Notes under the pieces: generated by a model | What the model saw: only the letters and a program-made list of their open reading frames with translations | Told to the model about the DNA's origin: nothing | Databases searched by the model: none | In this document: positions 22,391-25,930 of the stretch, piece after piece | Layout: the number at the start of each line of letters is the position of its first letter | Numbering within the stretch: the stretch's first letter is position 1 | Made by a program: the position numbers and the translations under genes | DNA from: JAJDGF01 sp031549325 | GTDB taxonomy: Bacteria; Bacillota; Clostridia; Christensenellales; Aristaeellaceae | Length of the DNA: 25,930 nucleotides | NCBI GenBank assembly: GCA_031549325.1 | Contig: JAVBQA010000006.1 | Location: forward strand, 1 to 25,930 | Direction of reading: 5' to 3'

Positions 22391-23926
22391 ATGAACAAGG
22401 TGAAACGCAACAGGATTGGGGACTCGCTGCGGGCGATTCGATCCACCCGCGCACTGGCGACTTGCGCCATGCTGTTGGCGCTGCAACTGGTGCTAAGGTT
22501 GTTCATTTCGGTGGACATCGGGCCGTCGAACCGGGTCAATTTTTCGTTTATACCGCTGTCGATGGCGGCGTATCTGTTCGGCCCGATGGCGGGCCTCATC
22601 AACGGCGCGCTGGGGGATGTGCTCAGTTACTTTCTCAAGCCGATGGGCGATTACATTCCCGGGCTCACGCTCAGCGCAGCGCTGACCGGGTTCACGTATG
22701 GGCTGTTCTTCTATCGGCGGCGGATCACGCTTGGGCGCGTGGCGCTTGTCAATCTGGTGACCGACGTGCTGTTCAGCCTGCTGATGAACACGTTTATCCT
22801 GGCGCAGTGGCGGGGCGTGCCGTTCATTGCCATGCTGCTGCCCCGGTTGATCCGAAATGCAGCCATCTACCCGGTGGAAGTGACGCTGGGCATGCTGACG
22901 CTGCCGCAGCTGGCGCGCATCGCCCGGCCGGAGGAACCCATTTCCGCGAGGCCGCCGAGGCGCGCGCTGATTGCGCTGGCGTGCGTCATCGTGTTTGCTT
23001 TGGGGGTCTGGGCAAACAACACCAACCTGTCGGTCAAGCGCGCCGAAGGGCCAACAAGGCTGTTGGCGCACCGGGGGCTTTCGCAGACGTTTCCGATGGA
23101 AGACATAAAGTGGGACACCGATACCAGCAAGATCATCTATCCGCCTGAACACGCGTATTTAGAGAACACGATCTCGTCCATGGAGAGGGCGTTCGAGCTG
23201 GGCGCGGACATCGTCGAGCTGGACGTGCACCGGACGAAGGACGACCATCTGGCTGTGTTCCATGACTATCTGCTGGATTACCGAACGGAGGCCAAAGGCC
23301 CGGTTTTCGATTTCACGATGGATGAGCTGAAGAAACTCGATGTTGGCTATGGTTATACCGCCGACGGCGGAAAAACCTGGCCGTTTCGGGGCAAGGGCGT
23401 GGGGCTGATGCCCGAGATCTCCGAGGTGTTGCGGGCGTTTCCGGACAAGAACCTCTTGATTCACATCAAGGACGAGGACGAGCGCGCGGGCGAGTTGCTG
23501 TACGAACACATCAAGGACTATGGCGCAGAGCGGTTGGCGCAGATCAGCGTCTATGGGGATGATGGCGCGATGCGGCTGCTAAAGGGCAAGCTGCCGAATC
23601 TGCGCGTGATGTCCATGGATTCGCTGAAGTCCTCGATGATCCAGTACGAGCTGCTGGGCTGGACGGGTTACGTGCCCGAATCGCTTCGGGGCACTCAGGT
23701 GCACATCCCGGCCGGGCTGGCGAGATACCTGTGGGGCTGGCCTCACAAATTCCAGCAGCGCATGGATGCGGTGGACACCCGTGTGGTGCTGGTGAACAGC
23801 GACGGCGGGTTCTCCGAAGGCTTCGACGACCTGTCCATGCTGGAGCTGGTGCCTGAGGGTTTCGGAGGCTATGTATGGACCAACCGCATCGACAGGCTGA
23901 AAGGGGAGGCGCGGGATGGAGCTTAA
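22391..23926 (+). CDS. FolT-like ECF S-component fused to a GDPD phosphodiesterase domain
   Basis: A 511-aa continuous frame. Residues about 20-178 are a six-helix ECF-transporter substrate-binding component of the folate (FolT) type: GPSNRVNFSFIPLSMAAYLF, GPMAGLINGALGDVLSYFL, GDYIPGLTLSAALTGFTYGL. An extra helix follows (about 192-208, ALIALACVIVFALGVW), then a glycerophosphodiester phosphodiesterase domain (about 223-510) with H227-R228 (LLAHRG), E258-N259 (LENT), E276 and D278 (VELDVH) and H291 (FHD). About 30 residues separate HRG and ENT, longer than usual, and LIHIK replaces the common NIEIK. With both ends of an S-component cytoplasmic, the seventh helix would put GDPD outside. The ATG at 22391 lies downstream of the promoter; TTG 22379 is an alternative. 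First gene of a four-gene operon. Confidence 0.85.
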   Translation: MNKVKRNRIGDSLRAIRSTRALATCAMLLALQLVLRLFISVDIGPSNRVNFSFIPLSMAAYLFGPMAGLINGALGDVLSYFLKPMGDYIPGLTLSAALTGFTYGLFFYRRRITLGRVALVNLVTDVLFSLLMNTFILAQWRGVPFIAMLLPRLIRNAAIYPVEVTLGMLTLPQLARIARPEEPISARPPRRALIALACVIVFALGVWANNTNLSVKRAEGPTRLLAHRGLSQTFPMEDIKWDTDTSKIIYPPEHAYLENTISSMERAFELGADIVELDVHRTKDDHLAVFHDYLLDYRTEAKGPVFDFTMDELKKLDVGYGYTADGGKTWPFRGKGVGLMPEISEVLRAFPDKNLLIHIKDEDERAGELLYEHIKDYGAERLAQISVYGDDGAMRLLKGKLPNLRVMSMDSLKSSMIQYELLGWTGYVPESLRGTQVHIPAGLARYLWGWPHKFQQRMDAVDTRVVLVNSDGGFSEGFDDLSMLELVPEGFGGYVWTNRIDRLKGEARDGA

Positions 23927-24134
23927 ACCCGGCATCTACCGCCATTTCAAGGGCAATCTGTACAAGCTGCTCCATCTGGCAAAGCACTCTGAAACGCAGG
24001 AGTCTATGGTGGTGTATCAGGCGCTTTATGGCGAGCGCGGCATCTGGGTGCGCCCAGCTGCCATGTGGAATGAACAAGTGGACCGAGATGGCTATGCCGG
24101 TCCACGATTCGATTGGATTGCAGAGGAGGAATAA
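23916..24134 (+). CDS. DUF1653 domain-containing protein
   Basis: A 72-aa cytoplasmic protein. The whole length matches DUF1653: KPGIYRHFKGNLYKLLHLAK, then HSETQESMVVYQALYGERG, IWVRPAAMWNEQV and GPRFDWI. Function is unknown; the fold is thought to be a small beta-rich barrel. It overlaps the end of the S-component/GDPD gene by 11 bases, with GGGGAGG as SD, and deoC starts three bases after its stop, so it is firmly inside the operon. Confidence 0.9.
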   Translation: MELKPGIYRHFKGNLYKLLHLAKHSETQESMVVYQALYGERGIWVRPAAMWNEQVDRDGYAGPRFDWIAEEE

Positions 24135-24137
24135 CCC

Positions 24138-24803
24138 ATGAAACCGCTGAACAAATACATTGACCACACGATTTTGAAACCCGCCGCCACCCAGGCCGAG
24201 GTCAAGGCGCTGTGCGAGGATGCCATCAAGTACGATTTCGCATCCGTGTGCATCAACCCTTGCCATGTGCCGTTCGCGCGCGACTTGCTCACGGGCAGTG
24301 GCGTGAAGGTGTGCACGGTGATCGGATTCCCCCTCGGCGCGAACACCACCAAGACCAAGGCTTTCGAGGCCATGGACGCCTACGAGATGGGCGCGGACGA
24401 GCTGGACATGGTCATCAACGTGGGCGCGCTGAAGGACGGACGCTATGAGACCGTGCTGGAGGACATCAAGGCGGTGGTGGCGGCGGCCCAGGGGCGCTGC
24501 GTGAAGGTCATCATCGAAACGTTCCTGCTGACGGATGAAGAGAAGGTCAAGGCTGTGGAACTCAGCTGTCAGGCGGGCGCCAGCTTCGTCAAAACCTGCA
24601 CAGGCTTTTCAGGCGGCGCGGCATCTGTTCCGGACATCCAGCTGATGAAGGCGCACGTCACCGAGGAGGTGCAGATTAAGGCGTCGGCTGGAATCCGCGA
24701 TTACGAGTCTGCCCGGGCGCTGATCGATGCGGGCGCGGATCGGCTAGGCACGTCGGCGGGCGCCGCCATCATGCAGGGCAAGAAGTCCGGGGACAGCTAT
24801 TAG
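24138..24803 (+). CDS. deoC: Deoxyribose-phosphate aldolase
   Basis: A 221-aa class I aldolase splitting 2-deoxyribose-5-phosphate into glyceraldehyde-3-phosphate and acetaldehyde. The Schiff-base Lys is K152 (FVKTCTGFSGGA); D90 (LDMVINVGALKDG) and K181 (QIKASAGIRDY) complete the active site. The N-terminus (MKPLNKYIDHTILKP) and length are standard. GAGGAGG, within the end of the DUF1653 gene, is the SD. With the adjacent ribokinase-family gene it forms a pentose or deoxypentose breakdown module. Confidence 0.97.
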   Translation: MKPLNKYIDHTILKPAATQAEVKALCEDAIKYDFASVCINPCHVPFARDLLTGSGVKVCTVIGFPLGANTTKTKAFEAMDAYEMGADELDMVINVGALKDGRYETVLEDIKAVVAAAQGRCVKVIIETFLLTDEEKVKAVELSCQAGASFVKTCTGFSGGAASVPDIQLMKAHVTEEVQIKASAGIRDYESARALIDAGADRLGTSAGAAIMQGKKSGDSY

Positions 24804-24816
24804 AGAGGGATTTGAC

Positions 24817-25752
24817 ATGGGCAAGATCGTGGTGCTGGGCTGCTCAAACGCCGACATCACCAGCTATTCAGAGCGGTTTCCAGTGGATGGGGAATCGATG
24901 CTGGCCGATGCCGTTGTGTTCGGTCCGGGCGGCAAAGGCAACAACCAGGCCACCGCAGCCAGCCGCGCGGGGGGCGATGTGCGGTTTGTCAGCAAAGTCG
25001 GGCGTGACTACCTGAGCAGCGTTGTGCTTGATCACTTGCGGGCCGAGGGGATGGATACCCGCTACGTGTTTGAGAGCGACAGCGTCCAGACCGGCTGCGC
25101 GGTGATCCAAGTGCGGCGAGAGGGTGGCGAGAACCGTATTTTGGTGGTGAAGGGCGCGAACGATGCGCTGACCGCGGGCGAGGTGGAGCAGGCGGAAGGG
25201 GAGATCGCCGCCTGCGACGTGCTGCTGACCCAGCTGGAGACGAGCATCGAATCGGTGACCGAAGGGTTGAGACTCGCCAAGGCGCACGGCAGGATCACCA
25301 TTTTGAATCCCGCGCCGCTGCAGCCGGTGCCGGAAGATCTGTTTGCCGGCGTGGACTATCTGACGCCCAACGAAACCGAGGCCGAATATTACACGGGCGT
25401 CGCAGTCAACGGTGCTGACGACGCGCGAAGGGCTGCCCAGGCGCTGATCAGCAAGGGTGCCAGGCGCGTCGTGATCACGCTCGGCAAGCGCGGCGCATTT
25501 TTCTATGATGGTGAAAGCGAAATACAGGTGCCGTCTGCGAAGGTGACAGCCATCGACACCGTGGGCGCGGGCGATGCGTTCAACGGCGGTCTGGCTGTGG
25601 CGCTCAGTGAAGGGCTGCCCATCGAGCGCGCGCTGCAGTTTGCCAGCTGCGTGGCCGGGCTTTCGGTGACCAGGAAAGGCGCGGCTTCCTCCATGCCCAC
25701 CCGCGCAGAGGTGGACGCGCTGTTGCGTGGACAGTTTGGCGATTCTCTGTGA
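24817..25752 (+). CDS. rbsK: Ribokinase-family sugar kinase
   Basis: A 311-aa PfkB-type kinase. The ribokinase pattern is clear: CSNADIT near residue 9, GPGGKGNNQATAASRAG (36-52), LNPAPLQPVP (about 164), LTPNETEAEYYTG, TLGKRGAFF, and DTVGAGDAFNGG with catalytic D253. It should phosphorylate ribose; since it follows deoC, 2-deoxyribose is an equally sensible substrate (as for DeoK), because DeoC needs the 5-phosphate. It begins 13 bases after deoC with GAGAGGGA as SD. No pentose ABC transporter is adjacent. Confidence 0.93.
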   Translation: MGKIVVLGCSNADITSYSERFPVDGESMLADAVVFGPGGKGNNQATAASRAGGDVRFVSKVGRDYLSSVVLDHLRAEGMDTRYVFESDSVQTGCAVIQVRREGGENRILVVKGANDALTAGEVEQAEGEIAACDVLLTQLETSIESVTEGLRLAKAHGRITILNPAPLQPVPEDLFAGVDYLTPNETEAEYYTGVAVNGADDARRAAQALISKGARRVVITLGKRGAFFYDGESEIQVPSAKVTAIDTVGAGDAFNGGLAVALSEGLPIERALQFASCVAGLSVTRKGAASSMPTRAEVDALLRGQFGDSL

Positions 25753-25769
25753 ACGCAAATGAACCGCCC

Positions 25770-25806
25770 GAGAATGGGCTGAATTAATTTCCTGAGAATG
25801 GGCTGA
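25770..25806 (+). repeat. 13-bp direct repeat upstream of tRNA-Pro
   Basis: GAGAATGGGCTGA occurs at 25770-25782 and 25794-25806, 24 bases apart, ending six bases before the tRNA promoter -35. The first copy also forms a small GCCC/GGGC hairpin. Confidence 0.7.
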
Positions 25807-25811
25807 TGCTC

Positions 25812-25840
25812 TTGACACGAACCATTTCATGTGCTATTAT
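25812..25840 (+). promoter_or_regulatory. Strong promoter of tRNA-Pro
   Basis: TTGACA (25812-25817), 17-base spacer, TATTAT (25835-25840) with an extended TGC element. The tRNA begins 12 bases after the -10. Confidence 0.82.
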
Positions 25841-25852
25841 ATACTCCGTTGC

Positions 25853-25929
25853 CTGGGTGTGGCGCAGTTTGGTAGCGTGCTTGAATGGGGTTCAAGAGGC
25901 CGAAGGTTCGAATCCTTTCACCCAGACCA
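25853..25929 (+). tRNA. tRNA-Pro (anticodon GGG)
   Basis: A complete cloverleaf can be drawn. The acceptor CTGGGTG (25853-25859) pairs with CACCCAG (25919-25925), A is the discriminator, and CCA is encoded (25927-25929). The D arm is GCGC...GCGT, the anticodon stem CTTGA/TCAAG holds loop ATGGGGT with anticodon GGG, and the T arm holds GGTTCGAATCC. It decodes CCC proline codons. Confidence 0.95.
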
Positions 25930-25930
25930 C

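Noticed and set aside
1..25930. CRISPR array, restriction-modification, toxin-antitoxin or other known defence system
   Set aside because: No spaced direct-repeat array and no nuclease, methylase or toxin-like genes were seen; apart from the IS end and the Cys-rich island the genes are core functions.

Overview
The window looks like chromosomal DNA from a GC-rich, endospore-forming member of the Bacillota, probably class Clostridia. The evidence is two adjacent CotF-type spore coat genes, the ylmE-sepF-ylmG-ylmH-divIVA division cluster, the yrrD / yrrI / yrzL / yrrK / yrzB housekeeping cluster, a T-box-controlled pheST operon, strong Shine-Dalgarno (SD) sites and sigma-A-like promoters. A finer placement (for example Christensenellales-like) would be a guess.

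Layout. 1-283: 3' end of an IS630-type transposase cut by the window edge. 363-536: a 57-aa unknown protein behind a hairpin that overlaps its SD site. 643-1266 (-): recX. 1341-1855: two spore coat proteins. 1941-4319 (-): lgt and pncB from a near-consensus promoter. 4488-8305: HlyD-like membrane protein, PLP-homeostasis protein, sepF, yggT and ylmH; divIVA follows at 8456-9121 with a strong terminator. 9225-10885: DUF5665 protein, lspA, rluD-type pseudouridine synthase. 11049-12791: PRC-barrel protein, a 54-aa membrane protein, AI-2E family transporter. 12837-13869: ireB, ruvX and a DUF1292 protein, with alaS missing from its usual place between the AI-2E gene and ireB. 13945-17872: promoter, T-box (UUC/Phe specifier proposed), pheS, pheT.

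17937-18731 (-) is a visibly AT-richer island with two tandem, related, secreted Cys-rich proteins; the upstream one has a +1 frameshift in an A5 run. Divergent from it is a secreted amidase with two Ig-like domains (18925-20148). 20239-22257 (-) is a branching enzyme of the eukaryote-like GBE type. Back-to-back with it starts an operon (22391-25752): a FolT-like ECF S-component fused to an extra membrane helix and a GDPD phosphodiesterase domain, then DUF1653, deoC and a ribokinase-family gene. The window ends with tRNA-Pro(GGG), including its encoded CCA.

Most of the window is core cell-envelope, division and translation machinery in conserved order. The least ordinary items are the S-component/GDPD fusion and its pentose-catabolic operon, the AT-rich pair of secreted Cys proteins, the long repeat-bearing SepF linker, the eukaryote-like branching enzyme, and the extra structured leader between the T-box and pheS. 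All promoter, terminator and start calls are by eye; no database search was run.
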